DNA of 42,526 nucleotides from a virus. The stretch covers positions 1 to 42,526 of the IMG/VR virus record IMGVR_UViG_3300003323_000375; one strand, 5' to 3'. The translations under genes were made by a program, and so were the position numbers. Below are positions 1-8,758 of the stretch, piece after piece. Position 1 is the stretch's first letter, and each line of letters begins with the position of its first letter. The notes beneath the pieces were generated by a model. It saw only the letters and a list, made by a program, of their open reading frames with translations, was not told the origin of the DNA and did not search any database.

Positions 1-155
1 CTAGTTGAAGAAAAGGTTTCAAAGTTACAATCAATTGTTTTCTTAAATCTCCATTTATCCTCGATTTGTCCAGACCTTGTTCTTTCTCGGACATTCTCGT
101 AAAGATCTGCCTTGAAGGTATAAGAAGCTGACGCGATGAAGCATCCGCCCAACAT
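1..155 (-). CDS. Partial neck-region protein (N-terminus only)
   Basis: The first 51 codons of a gene that runs off the left edge; it starts MLGGCFIASASYTFKAD. Its ATG overlaps the TAA stop of the upstream adaptor gene (TAATG), so the two are translationally coupled. Position just after the adaptor suggests a head-tail stopper or other neck protein. That is inferred from gene order only; no family is recognisable in this fragment. Confidence 0.6.
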   Translation of the reverse strand, partial: MLGGCFIASASYTFKADLYENVRERTRSGQIEDKWRFKKTIDCNFETFSST

Positions 156-1036
156 TAGATCACCGCCAGGCCAGGGTAATTTCTATAATCTGCTAGCAAA
201 CTATCTGCTGTTGCATCGCCTGTACCCTCAAATGCCAGATCACTAAATGTGAAGCTACGTTCACCCATCTTCATGGATTTAATGTAACGATCTCTATATT
301 TATGATCTTGACATAGGAAATTTGCAGTAAGAATTTTAGCCGCCTCGGCGACTGGACCGGGAACTGATTCATAACCCCATAGACCTGTGATGTTAAATGT
401 AACATTACGTCTAAACACTGGAGTTGGATTATATACCGGGTCAATGTATACGTTATTTGGCTGAAGGCGAAGAACCCAACCGTCAGCAGCTATTTCGCGT
501 ATATATTCTTGAGAGTAGAGCAATCTACCGCTAACTGGAATATCGCCTTCTGACCAGGTAATGTCATCAAGACGGGCCAATCTCCACGGAAGCTTTAGAT
601 TGTCATTTGCATTTCCTTCTACAGGAAGAGTAGTTGTAATTGAACCAAATCGTTGGCCACAATAAGAATCAATTACGTAACGAGCAACACGCTCTGATTC
701 CAACCAATCCGCGTATGTTTTACCTAATTCATAAAACTCATCAAATGAACAATACGGTGTAACTACTGCGTAGTATTCTTTTACCGCAAGGGCATTTGAT
801 CCAATAGTAAATGACCAGGTTACCTCAAGAACTGTCTCACTAGCGACAAATAATGTCGGAACGGTATATTTGTACCTTCCCACCGCCACCTTTTCAGCAG
901 CATCAGTCATTGTTATGCCACCCGACGTAATAGTTACGGTTGGTACCGCTGGTGAGCTAATAGGATCTGTTAGGACACCACCAACAAAAATATTGTAGGT
1001 TATGTCGTTAAGGTTGTTCTTGAGGATTTCTTTCAA
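155..1036 (-). CDS. Putative head-to-tail adaptor
   Basis: A 293-aa protein two genes downstream of the capsid gene, the usual place of the connector (gp6/gp15-like) protein that joins portal and tail. The first ~90 residues are beta-rich with T/V/G repeats and look like an Ig-like or fibre-like decoration. Residues ~95-290 are more helical (CSFDEFYELGKTYADWL, then VAEAAKILTANFLCQDHKY near the C-terminus), as in adaptor proteins that pack helices around the portal. The start is TTG at 1036 with an AGGTG ribosome site 7 nt upstream; there is no closer ATG. The adaptor call rests on order and fold impression. An N-terminal beta domain on an adaptor is unusual. Confidence 0.5.
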   Translation of the reverse strand: MKEILKNNLNDITYNIFVGGVLTDPISSPAVPTVTITSGGITMTDAAEKVAVGRYKYTVPTLFVASETVLEVTWSFTIGSNALAVKEYYAVVTPYCSFDEFYELGKTYADWLESERVARYVIDSYCGQRFGSITTTLPVEGNANDNLKLPWRLARLDDITWSEGDIPVSGRLLYSQEYIREIAADGWVLRLQPNNVYIDPVYNPTPVFRRNVTFNITGLWGYESVPGPVAEAAKILTANFLCQDHKYRDRYIKSMKMGERSFTFSDLAFEGTGDATADSLLADYRNYPGLAVI

Positions 1037-1066
1037 ATTTATTCACCTGTAATTATTTTAACACAA

Positions 1067-1447
1067 TCAGCCGTAAAAATCTCTGGCTTCCTGTGGGCTT
1101 GCAATTCTAAATCCAGGATAGAAATCTATAATTCTCTGAGCAGTTACCTCATCTACTACTTGATAAGGGTGTGCCTGAGTAAAGGTAATACCCTCAACCT
1201 CAAGACTACGATTCTGTCTATCCATTTTTAGCAAAACCGGGCCGCCTTCTTTAAAACTAGATGGCTGACTTGCCTGGTTCTTATTTGCTTCTTCTTCCTC
1301 GATAAACTTCTTATAGGTATCCATGGTAATACCCTGGTCTTCCAGAGCCTTTACAAGATCCTTTTTCACTGCGTCTTCATCAACGTCAACTTCAAATTTA
1401 TCTACAAGCTTCCAAAGCTCTTGATTCTTTAACTGTGCTAATCCCAT
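1067..1447 (-). CDS. Small head protein with SAP/HeH-like N-terminus
   Basis: A 126-aa protein directly downstream of the capsid gene. The start is the ATG at 1447, with GGAGG seven bases upstream; an upstream in-frame start lacks a ribosome site. The N-terminal half (LKNQELWKLVDKFEVDVDE, then KKDLVKALEDQGI) resembles the short helix-extended-helix (HeH/Rho-N/SAP) fold often found on phage head or scaffold-associated proteins. The C-terminal half is mixed and ends EARDFYG. A TACAAT -10-like box lies ~15 nt before the ribosome site. The exact role (head completion or DNA contact) is unknown. Confidence 0.6.
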   Translation of the reverse strand: MGLAQLKNQELWKLVDKFEVDVDEDAVKKDLVKALEDQGITMDTYKKFIEEEEANKNQASQPSSFKEGGPVLLKMDRQNRSLEVEGITFTQAHPYQVVDEVTAQRIIDFYPGFRIASPQEARDFYG

Positions 1448-1482
1448 TCTGCACCTCCGCGTATATTGTAGCACAAATGCTG

Positions 1483-1511
1483 AGAGGGGTCCCGTGAAAA
1501 GGGACCCCTCT
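1483..1511 (-). terminator. Hairpin terminator after the capsid gene
   Basis: An 11-bp perfect inverted repeat (AGAGGGGTCCC / GGGACCCCTCT) with a 7-nt loop, between the stop of the major capsid gene and the next gene. It lacks a long U tract in either direction, so it may be a partial terminator or RNA-processing hairpin that gives high capsid expression relative to downstream genes. Confidence 0.65.
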
Positions 1512-1528
1512 AGCGTCTTATTTAGTTA

Positions 1529-2530
1529 TCACGCAACAAGAACGTCACGAAGTACAACGTAAGCATCAAGGTTTTCGATGTTTACACCTGCACGACAGAA
1601 TACGGTGTATTCAATTGCGTCCTTCTTTGGCTTAAACTCACGGTGAACAGTAATATCACGCTTAATACCTAGAACACGGTTAAGTGGGAAGGTAAGTTCA
1701 ACGTGACCATGTGGACCTGATGATCCGGCACCTGAGTAACTACCGTGGTCAGTTTCAGTGAATAGCGGAACTTCCTGAAGCCAAACACCGAAAGGCTTAC
1801 CAGCGACGAATCCTGCACTACCTTCAGTACGGATTGGGCCGTCTAGAGCACGGTCAGCTAGCGGACCTGACCATGGGTCAGCACCTGCACCAGCCTGAAC
1901 GAAGCTGTATAGGTAATCCTGGATAGCGTTAGAACCAGTGTAGAACTTGAGCTCTCCACGCTTCTGCATAAACTTACGAGGCATAGCCTTAAGCATCTTG
2001 TTGAATGCTGCAAGGTTAAGAGCTGCACCACCGTGGCTAACCACGTGAGCACCTGCAATCGCAAGCTTGTACCATCCATCAAACGCCTTAAGAGTACCAT
2101 TAGAACTTGTGGTATCACCGTTGATTGCGATGTCCTCAAGGTCGTTTCCGAACTGAGTAGCCATCAAACGGGCAACATGGTCTTCAAGGTCGTTTCCTTC
2201 AATGTTATCCTCAAGGGATTCAGTTGAAAGTTCGAAGTCTAGACGAAGCTTTACAGTGGTAAGGCTGATCTTGCTGAAGCTTACTCCAGCGTTCTCACCT
2301 GTATCCACGGCTTCGGTTGCAACACGAACTAGTCTTTCACCAACTGCCATCTTGTCGATCTCGGCTACGGGAGCGGTCATACGCTTAACACGGCAATCTC
2401 CATTAAGAAGAACAGTAGCGTCGAACATGTAATCGATGAATCGATTAGACTGATCTGGCTGTAGAATACCACCGCCTGCGGAACCGATCTCGGTAGTACG
2501 GATGACCTTTTCGAGAATAGTTTCACTCAT
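1529..2530 (-). CDS. Major capsid protein (HK97 fold)
   Basis: A 333-aa protein matching the HK97-like capsid family in size and layout: a helical N-terminal arm, then a long stretch typical of this family (FSKISLTTVKLRLDFELSTE, EDHVARLMATQFGNDLEDIA, INGDTTSS). The C-terminal A/P-domain part has TFPLNRVLGIKRDITVHREF and ends with AYVVLRDV. There is a strong AAGGAG ribosome site upstream of the ATG and a TATAAT box at the right distance to suggest its own promoter. It follows the protease/scaffold gene and is followed by a hairpin. It would assemble as the procapsid shell under control of the neighbouring protease-scaffold protein. The N-terminus shows no obvious long delta domain, which fits the scaffold being fused to the protease instead. 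Confidence 0.93.
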   Translation of the reverse strand: MSETILEKVIRTTEIGSAGGGILQPDQSNRFIDYMFDATVLLNGDCRVKRMTAPVAEIDKMAVGERLVRVATEAVDTGENAGVSFSKISLTTVKLRLDFELSTESLEDNIEGNDLEDHVARLMATQFGNDLEDIAINGDTTSSNGTLKAFDGWYKLAIAGAHVVSHGGAALNLAAFNKMLKAMPRKFMQKRGELKFYTGSNAIQDYLYSFVQAGAGADPWSGPLADRALDGPIRTEGSAGFVAGKPFGVWLQEVPLFTETDHGSYSGAGSSGPHGHVELTFPLNRVLGIKRDITVHREFKPKKDAIEYTVFCRAGVNIENLDAYVVLRDVLVA

Positions 2531-2561
2531 TTTTGTTTTTCAACTCCTTTCTATTATAGAA

Positions 2562-3824
2562 TTACTCTTGGTCATAAGATGTTGGAAGAAAACTACCTGA
2601 CCATAAACTCTTGCTATCGTTGCTCTTCTTGAGCAACTCAGACTCTACGTCTGAAGACTTCTTACCGGCTGAACTCTTTTCTACAGTTTCGCCGAGTACG
2701 CCGAGACGCTTTTCTACGTCTCCAAGACCTTCCTTAAAAGACTTAACTTCCTTCTCAAGCTCGGTGTACTTACCGTGCATTTCTTCAAGACGATCGTTAA
2801 TACTCTTTTCTACAGTTTCTACAGAGGTACGGACTGCATCTAGAGCACCTTCACGGGCTGATGCATCTTCGTTGGCCTTTGCTAGTGCACCCTTGATATC
2901 CTCAAGAGCCTTAGCAATACCTGCTAGATCTGGTTCATTAACTGGAGTAACTTCCTCGGAAACTTCCTCTTCAGCCTTTACTTCAGGGGCCTTATCGGTA
3001 GCAGTTTCTTCAACTGGCTTTACCTCTTCTTCCTGAACCTCTTGCTTTTGTTCATCTGACATTTCGGAACCTCCCTTCGCTACGTCCAAATTCTTTTCAA
3101 GCTTATTATTAGCTTGCAAAATCTTAGTGATGGAATCCTGGTCTGATGAACCGTCAGGCTCGAACCATCCTAGGTCTTCCATATCTCCAGAACATGCATA
3201 GCATTTCTGAACTACATCACTGGTATGGAAAGCAATCCTATCTTTTTCACACCAAAATACATTTTCGACAACAACATCTGCTGCAATTCCCTTATTTACC
3301 TTTTGAACTGACATGACATTGCAAAGTTCATTACCTGGATTATCAACAAGACTAAGTTCAATGAGACTATACTTGTTGATAATCCTTGCCATTCTATCGT
3401 CATCTGGCATGTATTGCTTGACAATTGCGTCTTCTGCAATAGGGCCGTAGATTGAGAATGCAGAAAGGGTACCATCTAATACCTTCTCCCAGGTATCTTG
3501 CGCACCCTTGCTTACATAAACATCTACATAAATTCCAGTATATGGGCGACCGTCTTCGCCAATGTATTCTTTTTGACTAAAGTTAACTACTTTTCCAACA
3601 GCACTTGACTTATCGTGCATTTCACGAACATTCCCACGGAATGTCTTAAAAGCTTCTAAGCTTGCTTCTGCTGTAACGATATCACCAGTCTGGTCTAGAT
3701 TATCTAGAGTTGCCCAGCCCGAAACAATACGACGTTCCACGTCAATATTGTTCTTTTGGATTGGAATATTCAACCCAACTGTGTGTTCGCCTACAACGAA
3801 TTGTGCTCTTTGCATAACAATCAT
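2562..3824 (-). CDS. Prohead maturation protease fused to scaffold
   Basis: A 420-aa protein. Residues ~1-170 are an XkdF/S78-type phage serine protease: RRIVSGWATLDNLDQTGDIV at the N-terminus, likely catalytic His70 in REMHDKSSAVGK and Ser121/124 in LSAFSIYG, then IELSLVDNPGNE. Residues ~190-212 carry Cys192, His200, Cys208 and Cys211, a possible small metal site not usual in this family. Residues ~255-400 are acidic and heptad-rich (EEVKPVEETATDKAPE, ELEKEVKSFKEGLGDVEKRL), as expected for an internal scaffold that is digested at maturation. The start overlaps the membrane-protein stop by 4 nt. It acts inside the procapsid, cleaving scaffold and capsid arms. Confidence 0.85.
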   Translation of the reverse strand: MIVMQRAQFVVGEHTVGLNIPIQKNNIDVERRIVSGWATLDNLDQTGDIVTAEASLEAFKTFRGNVREMHDKSSAVGKVVNFSQKEYIGEDGRPYTGIYVDVYVSKGAQDTWEKVLDGTLSAFSIYGPIAEDAIVKQYMPDDDRMARIINKYSLIELSLVDNPGNELCNVMSVQKVNKGIAADVVVENVFWCEKDRIAFHTSDVVQKCYACSGDMEDLGWFEPDGSSDQDSITKILQANNKLEKNLDVAKGGSEMSDEQKQEVQEEEVKPVEETATDKAPEVKAEEEVSEEVTPVNEPDLAGIAKALEDIKGALAKANEDASAREGALDAVRTSVETVEKSINDRLEEMHGKYTELEKEVKSFKEGLGDVEKRLGVLGETVEKSSAGKKSSDVESELLKKSNDSKSLWSGSFLPTSYDQE

Positions 3825-4240
3825 ATTTTAGAGGAATAGTTTTTATTTGGCAAATTATTCCTGTTTACCCTCAAATTAAGGTGCACAAAACCGCAATAGA
3901 TAGCAATCATCAGGGCGACTATCCACCAGCCGGATTGCCAATTCAATATTAATGTCAAAACCATTAGTCCGAACCATACGTAAAAGCCAAATCCGGTTCC
4001 AATGGTTAGCGCATGCATTTTATCCATTAAAGCCCCCACTACAATGGTTGTACCAGGTACCGCCATGGCCGCCCCCACAATCCATTCATAATAGTGTTTT
4101 GTGCCGATCAATTCATTGCTCAAAGAATCAAAAGGAAGTATTAGCCATATTCCAAGTAAAACACTGAACATCCCAAGAATACTGATAACAGATGTATTAA
4201 TAGGCTGGAGAAGGCGTTCAGCTATTTTATCCAAAATCAT
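3821..4240 (-). CDS. Four-helix membrane protein in the head operon
   Basis: A 139-aa protein with about four hydrophobic segments (near residues 17-36, 52-70, 79-98, 103-122) and a basic C-terminus (NLRVNRNNLPNKNYSSKI). It overlaps both the portal (ATGA) and protease genes by 4 nt, so it is made with the head proteins. A membrane protein between portal and protease is unexpected. It could be holin-like, given its size and topology, but no holin signature is visible and the endolysin lies 5 kb away. Confidence 0.75.
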   Translation of the reverse strand: MILDKIAERLLQPINTSVISILGMFSVLLGIWLILPFDSLSNELIGTKHYYEWIVGAAMAVPGTTIVVGALMDKMHALTIGTGFGFYVWFGLMVLTLILNWQSGWWIVALMIAIYCGFVHLNLRVNRNNLPNKNYSSKI

Positions 4241-5823
4241 GGAGTCTTCCTACCGTCACCCTTAGCATTTCTAGAACCAGTATCACTTGCCCCCTGAGAA
4301 GCCCCTGCCGTGCGCTCTGAATCTCTAGTCCTATTCTGCATAGCCGCTGCTTTTTGATCTGCCATTGCTTGGGCGGCATTAGCCTGCCATGGCTCATTAC
4401 CCTTTCCATCTGGACGTGCTGGTTGACCGCGACGTTGACGTACTTCATCAGGAACCACAAGTCCCATTCTGGTATCACGTTCGTCAATCTTAGACTGAGT
4501 ATCGGCGTCAACCAAACTCAATTCATTAAGCTTGAACTCGACAACATCTGTCTTTTCACGGAACAATGGCTTTAGCTTCTTTTCGAAAATAGCCTGTTCT
4601 GGTCGAGAGTAGCCTTCCTTGAAAACCTTATCGGCATCTCTAGAGGCTGCAAGTGAAATTGACTTTCCGAAAACGCCTGCGCGTGATGGAGGAATTCTGT
4701 GTGCCATGAAGATTTCTTCATTATTAGCCTCGCGGTAATCTCCAAAGCTGAAATCCTGCTTATCATTTTCGATTTGCTTGAATTCAATGTCAGCTTCTGT
4801 ACCAACCTTTGAGGTCAATGGCACGTAAATAGTTCTGTGATGCTTACCACGCAATCCTGATTCGAAGAATTCTAAAAGTCTTTGTAGGGAAGTAGGTGAA
4901 AGTGATCCACCCTTAACAATAATCGCGTGCCTTGGAACTGCCTTGTTTTCGAAATACTCAAGGTTATACCTAGAAGCAAACTCATTACCAGCAAGGTTAT
5001 TCTTGGCTGAAATAATATCCGGCACACCGTAGTAGTTGCTATCCGGATCATACTTCCTGAAATGAATGATCTCATTAGGATTAGGATCAGTAGTTACCGG
5101 ATTAGGATTTGTATCACCATAGTTACGGAAATATACAATATCTCTGCCAAGCATCTGAATAAATCCGTCACGCTGGCGGCGAATTCTTACTTCCTTGGCG
5201 GGAATGTGACCTATATATCCAATTTGACCACTACTGGTTCTACCTATTTCAAGATATCCATTACCAGTACATTCATAATCAATACCGACCTTGTTCATTA
5301 TTTCTTCCCAAGTGTCAATATTATTTACATCCTCAAGCCATTGAGTCATGTCTATTCTCAGCTTGGCAATATGTGTCTCAAGACGCTTCATTCCATCTTG
5401 GGTTCTTGTACTATCACGCTTAAGCTTTGCCTGTGGAGTTTCTACCCAATCCCAGCCTAGGCCAAATACACTAGCAACCTTTGCATTAACTGCCGCACGG
5501 TGCGCGGGGGAAATATCATAAAGCTTTGCTAAATAAGTAATGTTGTGGGGTGGAGTGACACATTCCAGATAGCTATATCCATAGAAACTTTCATCAGCGA
5601 TCTGCTTTGATTCAGTTCCATCCTTACCTCTATAACCGGTAGAAACATTGCTGTTTAATGCACGCCTTAATTTTCTATTAACGCCATTAAGCTTCTTAAG
5701 CTCTTCGCCCTTTATATTAAATGGATCTTCATTAACAATTTCGGCCTTCACCAATCTAGGAAGCTGAACATCATCAACGAAATCGCCTTCATTTTCGTCG
5801 TCACTTACCACAGTTACAGTCAT
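4237..5823 (-). CDS. Portal protein
   Basis: A 528-aa protein of the PBSX/HK97-type portal family. Recognisable pieces are the LYDISPAHRAAVNAKVASVF helix, ECTGNGYLEIGRTSSGQI, IIHFRKYDPDSNYYGVPDII, RYNLEYFENKAVPRHAIIVK, and KQDFSFGDYREANNEEIFMA with the following HRIPPSRAGV. It forms the dodecameric ring at the packaging vertex. The last ~70 residues are disordered and rich in Q, A, G and R (ARPDGKGNEPWQAN), a probable internal tail. Its ATG overlaps the stop of the small leading gene (ATGA), placing both under the promoter at 6129-6158. Confidence 0.92.
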   Translation of the reverse strand: MTVTVVSDDENEGDFVDDVQLPRLVKAEIVNEDPFNIKGEELKKLNGVNRKLRRALNSNVSTGYRGKDGTESKQIADESFYGYSYLECVTPPHNITYLAKLYDISPAHRAAVNAKVASVFGLGWDWVETPQAKLKRDSTRTQDGMKRLETHIAKLRIDMTQWLEDVNNIDTWEEIMNKVGIDYECTGNGYLEIGRTSSGQIGYIGHIPAKEVRIRRQRDGFIQMLGRDIVYFRNYGDTNPNPVTTDPNPNEIIHFRKYDPDSNYYGVPDIISAKNNLAGNEFASRYNLEYFENKAVPRHAIIVKGGSLSPTSLQRLLEFFESGLRGKHHRTIYVPLTSKVGTEADIEFKQIENDKQDFSFGDYREANNEEIFMAHRIPPSRAGVFGKSISLAASRDADKVFKEGYSRPEQAIFEKKLKPLFREKTDVVEFKLNELSLVDADTQSKIDERDTRMGLVVPDEVRQRRGQPARPDGKGNEPWQANAAQAMADQKAAAMQNRTRDSERTAGASQGASDTGSRNAKGDGRKTP

Positions 5824-6122
5824 TTAATACTATCCTTGTAGTTACCAATATCGTATGGATCAGGAGTTAATCCTGATAGGAATCTATCACGCTGATATTC
5901 CCATTCTTCTTGGTTGATCTTTCTAGCACCTTCAACAAATTCAGCGCTTCCTTCGTAGCCCATATTGCGAGCCACCTGGCCTATTTTTGTAATTGCTTGT
6001 AGATCTCCACGCATTGCTTGAATGGAAAGTACGTTAAATTCTTCATCCATGAGATATTCGCCATTTGGCAATGCCCAAACATAAACGCCCAAATTTGTTT
6101 CGGACACTCTTTTTATACTCAT
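5820..6122 (-). CDS. Small leading protein of the head operon
   Basis: A 100-aa unknown (MSIKRVSETNLGVYVWALPN...). The start is the ATG at 6122: it has no ribosome site, but a TATACT -10 box ends 6 nt before it, so the mRNA probably begins at the A of ATG (leaderless). An upstream in-frame ATG would lie inside the promoter. The protein is acidic and helical in its second half (AITKIGQVARNMGYEGSAEF) and resembles small proteins that precede portal genes in actinobacteriophages. No function is assigned. Confidence 0.75.
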   Translation of the reverse strand: MSIKRVSETNLGVYVWALPNGEYLMDEEFNVLSIQAMRGDLQAITKIGQVARNMGYEGSAEFVEGARKINQEEWEYQRDRFLSGLTPDPYDIGNYKDSIK

Positions 6123-6128
6123 ACAGTG

Positions 6129-6158
6129 AGTATACCATTTTAAATGAAAAAGGGTCAA
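6129..6158 (-). promoter_or_regulatory. Promoter of the head operon, leaderless start
   Basis: On the minus strand TTGACC (6158-6153), an 18-bp spacer and TATACT (6134-6129), then 6 nt to the ATG at 6122. Both boxes are near consensus for a primary sigma factor. Its transcript would cover the small leader gene, portal, membrane protein, protease and capsid, down to the hairpin at 1483-1511. Confidence 0.7.
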
Positions 6159-6191
6159 ATAATGACCATGGCTATACCATTTTACCGAGTT

Positions 6192-7745
6192 TTAGTTTCC
6201 ACCAGAGCCAACAATGGACCAAACAGGGCTATAAACAGACACAGCCTGACCATCATCAAAAGCTCCTTCTGCTACTGTGACAGGAGCTTCGCTCACGCTT
6301 AAAGTATCTGCACCAATAACCACGTTGTACAATTCTTGAATTTCCCCAGTTGTTAATACAGTTAGGTAGGCCGCTAATACCATGTAATCTACATCGGCTT
6401 GGTCTTCATTTAAAGTAAATGTTCCAGCGGTACTTCCAGACTTGGTAATAACCAAGTGATTCCATTGACCCATTCGAACATCGGTTAAATCTACAACGCT
6501 AACTCCATTAAGCCATAATGAATATCCTGTTTGAGCAGATAGGGAAATGCTACCGTCAGGACTAGAGAATATTACTCCATCCTCTCTTGGCTTAAATACT
6601 ATTTCAATAGACCTAGGTTTATCCCCGGCAGCGTTATCTGCAAGCCAAGTACCATCAAAACTCGCCCCATCCATTCTGACACCTTCAGGACAGTTGACTA
6701 TTGATGTTTCAAATGATTCTGGAAAAACAGGTGTGCCACTTGCTATGAGAAAAGCAGGAGTTTGTGAAAAGATATTTGCGGAAACAATTGTCTCTATAGT
6801 TATTTCAAAATTATCTGGTCTATCTTTTGGAACACTAAAACTAACAACATTCTGATTTGATATAAAGCTCAATACAAGAAGCTTGGTGAATTCAAGCACC
6901 TCAACACCATTTACATCATATTTAACAGTAAGAGAATCATTATTTGTTTTTATAACAAGGTAGAAGTTTTCACTACTCACTGGAGGAAGTTGATACCCGG
7001 CAATCCAGGTCTCATTTGTCCAGTCATAAATGAAATCAGACATAGTAAGCTTTACTTTTTGGGCAGAATCATATGAAGTGAAATTGGTGCTGGCTCCATC
7101 TAGAATTGCTTGAGCATAAGCGGTATGACCTGAACCTGGATCATTAATTGCATCATCCTTACTTGCAATCTTGGTTGTGTATGTTCCTAGCCCATCAAGT
7201 AAAAAGTAATATCCTGCCGCAAAATTTGCACCAATTACTGTTTCGCTCGCTGATTCATCCAAGTCACCTGTCAAAAGAATTGCATCGGAATTGCCATTCA
7301 CGGTCAAGAGTGCCTGATTTGTTCCTATATTGATTAGGACATGAAGCTTCTTATGCCAATCTGCAATCTTCACAAAGGCCACAAATGCGGAAGGATTTCC
7401 TTCATTCTCAAAATTTAAACGAAGCCCAATTCCTTGATCGGACATAAATACTGAGTTTCCATTGTCGGAAACCAAAATACCTGTCTCCTGAGTTGGCTTT
7501 TCAGCGTACATGATAAATTCAGTAGTGATGCCATTCTGAAAAAATGCATTGCCATCTACAGTTACACCTTCGGTATCTGTGACTCTGAATGATGTTTCGT
7601 GACCATAGATAATTGGCTGGCCAGATGCACTTAGGGTATTTGAAGACAAGGTATACAATGCAGTCCCTGATTGATCGGTAATAGTTGGTGAAGCCAAATA
7701 CAATTGTGGCTTGCTTGAAAATGCTAATTGGTCATATTTACTCAT
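6192..7745 (-). CDS. LamG/concanavalin-like tail protein
   Basis: A 517-aa protein with at least two LamG-like jelly-roll units. The first is residues ~40-190 (ITTEFIMYAEKPTQETGILV, WHKKLHVLINIGTNQALLTV). The second is residues ~350-480 (SIEIVFKPREDGVIFSSPDG, GYSLWLNGVSVVDLTDVRMG, WNHLVITKSGSTAGTFTLNE). Such domains bind sugars or form trimer tips, so a tail-tip or receptor-binding role is likely. The start is the ATG at 7745, which overlaps the TGA of the preceding gene (ATGA). It is the last gene of a cassette with two paralogous small proteins, all probably on the virion surface. Confidence 0.78.
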   Translation of the reverse strand: MSKYDQLAFSSKPQLYLASPTITDQSGTALYTLSSNTLSASGQPIIYGHETSFRVTDTEGVTVDGNAFFQNGITTEFIMYAEKPTQETGILVSDNGNSVFMSDQGIGLRLNFENEGNPSAFVAFVKIADWHKKLHVLINIGTNQALLTVNGNSDAILLTGDLDESASETVIGANFAAGYYFLLDGLGTYTTKIASKDDAINDPGSGHTAYAQAILDGASTNFTSYDSAQKVKLTMSDFIYDWTNETWIAGYQLPPVSSENFYLVIKTNNDSLTVKYDVNGVEVLEFTKLLVLSFISNQNVVSFSVPKDRPDNFEITIETIVSANIFSQTPAFLIASGTPVFPESFETSIVNCPEGVRMDGASFDGTWLADNAAGDKPRSIEIVFKPREDGVIFSSPDGSISLSAQTGYSLWLNGVSVVDLTDVRMGQWNHLVITKSGSTAGTFTLNEDQADVDYMVLAAYLTVLTTGEIQELYNVVIGADTLSVSEAPVTVAEGAFDDGQAVSVYSPVWSIVGSGGN

Positions 7746-8239
7746 GTACGCGGCTTCCAATATGCAACACCATTAAGCTGTCCAGCCTGTCCCACCGCTT
7801 GTTCAGTAGGGTTACTACCAGCAAGGTTATTTCCTACACCGGTCCATGGTGTGGCACTCGTAATATTCCATTGCGCTGATGGAACTGGTCCAAATGGTGC
7901 TGGCTTTGTTAATCTAGTTGTTTCATATCCAAATGTTACAACATTTGTTGAAGTATAGGTTATTTTGCAAAGAGACTCGTTTTGAGCCATCCATCTGAAT
8001 ATTTGAACATCCTTTTTCAAGGTTCCGTTGTAATAATTATTTGCTGTGCTAAGGCCAGTTCTACGGTAATTAATTTTGTCCGATGCTGGATAGATAAACA
8101 GCCACTCATGAATTGTTGCATCGGCATTAGTGGTTGCTAAGCTACAACGAATTAACCCCAGCCATGACCCACAAAGTGGTAGGGTTATAAGAGCTGTTCT
8201 AGTAGTACCTGGTTGAAGTTGAATTGTTTCAGCAGACAT
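7742..8239 (-). CDS. Virion-associated protein, paralog 2 of a tandem pair
   Basis: A 165-aa beta-rich protein, clearly homologous along its length to its upstream neighbour: TIQLQPGTTRTALITLPLCG against TIQLPPGTEHTEIIALPMNG, HEWLFI/HEFIFI, NYRRTG/RYRRVG, LCKITYTST/LLKLTYTST, and a C-terminal VAYWKPRT/VYYWLPR. It lies between that paralog and the LamG protein. The pattern suggests a beta-sandwich decoration, tail-tip or fibre-associated protein. The family is unknown to me. Confidence 0.72.
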   Translation of the reverse strand: MSAETIQLQPGTTRTALITLPLCGSWLGLIRCSLATTNADATIHEWLFIYPASDKINYRRTGLSTANNYYNGTLKKDVQIFRWMAQNESLCKITYTSTNVVTFGYETTRLTKPAPFGPVPSAQWNITSATPWTGVGNNLAGSNPTEQAVGQAGQLNGVAYWKPRT

Positions 8240-8242
8240 TTA

Positions 8243-8737
8243 TTACCTCGGTAGCCAATAATAAACACCCATGGCATTTCTTGTGCCATCCGGAATTAGC
8301 TTTTCAGATGGATTATTAAGAGCAAGATTTGTAACCCATGGCTTTGCATCGGCTGCTTTGTTCCACTGCAAAATTGGAGGGGAAACCAACGGATTGATGT
8401 ATCCACCATTCAAAGTCTCATAAATTACAGAAATAGGATACGTTGAAGTATAGGTTAATTTAAGCAAGGACTCAGCCGCTGATGCCCACCAACCAATCTC
8501 CTGGTTTGGTTTTACGACATTGTTATACCTATTATTGGCCGGTGGACCAACTCTACGATATCTGATCTTTGTGTCATTCTGAGATACATCAATAAAGATG
8601 AACTCGTGCATTGTAAAGTTTGCGGTATGTGAGCTTAGACGTACTCTGGTTAGACCATGCCAAGTTCCATTCATTGGAAGGGCAATTATCTCTGTATGCT
8701 CTGTACCGGGAGGAAGTTGGATTGTACGTGCAGTCAT
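8243..8737 (-). CDS. Virion-associated protein, paralog 1 of a tandem pair
   Basis: A 164-aa protein, the upstream copy of a tandem duplication (see the 7742-8239 gene). The two share the same length, conserved edges and W/Y-rich beta pattern, but differ at most loop positions, so the duplication is old. A TATACT -10 box lies 7 nt upstream of the ATG (minus strand), again predicting a leaderless mRNA; a -35 box is not clear. The gene probably opens a tail-surface operon of three genes. Confidence 0.72.
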   Translation of the reverse strand: MTARTIQLPPGTEHTEIIALPMNGTWHGLTRVRLSSHTANFTMHEFIFIDVSQNDTKIRYRRVGPPANNRYNNVVKPNQEIGWWASAAESLLKLTYTSTYPISVIYETLNGGYINPLVSPPILQWNKAADAKPWVTNLALNNPSEKLIPDGTRNAMGVYYWLPR

Positions 8738-8758
8738 AGTACACAGTATAGCATTAAA

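Noticed and set aside
2611-3036. Ser-rich 141-aa plus frame inside the protease gene
   Set aside because: Antisense shadow of the acidic scaffold; low complexity follows from Glu/Lys codons read backwards.
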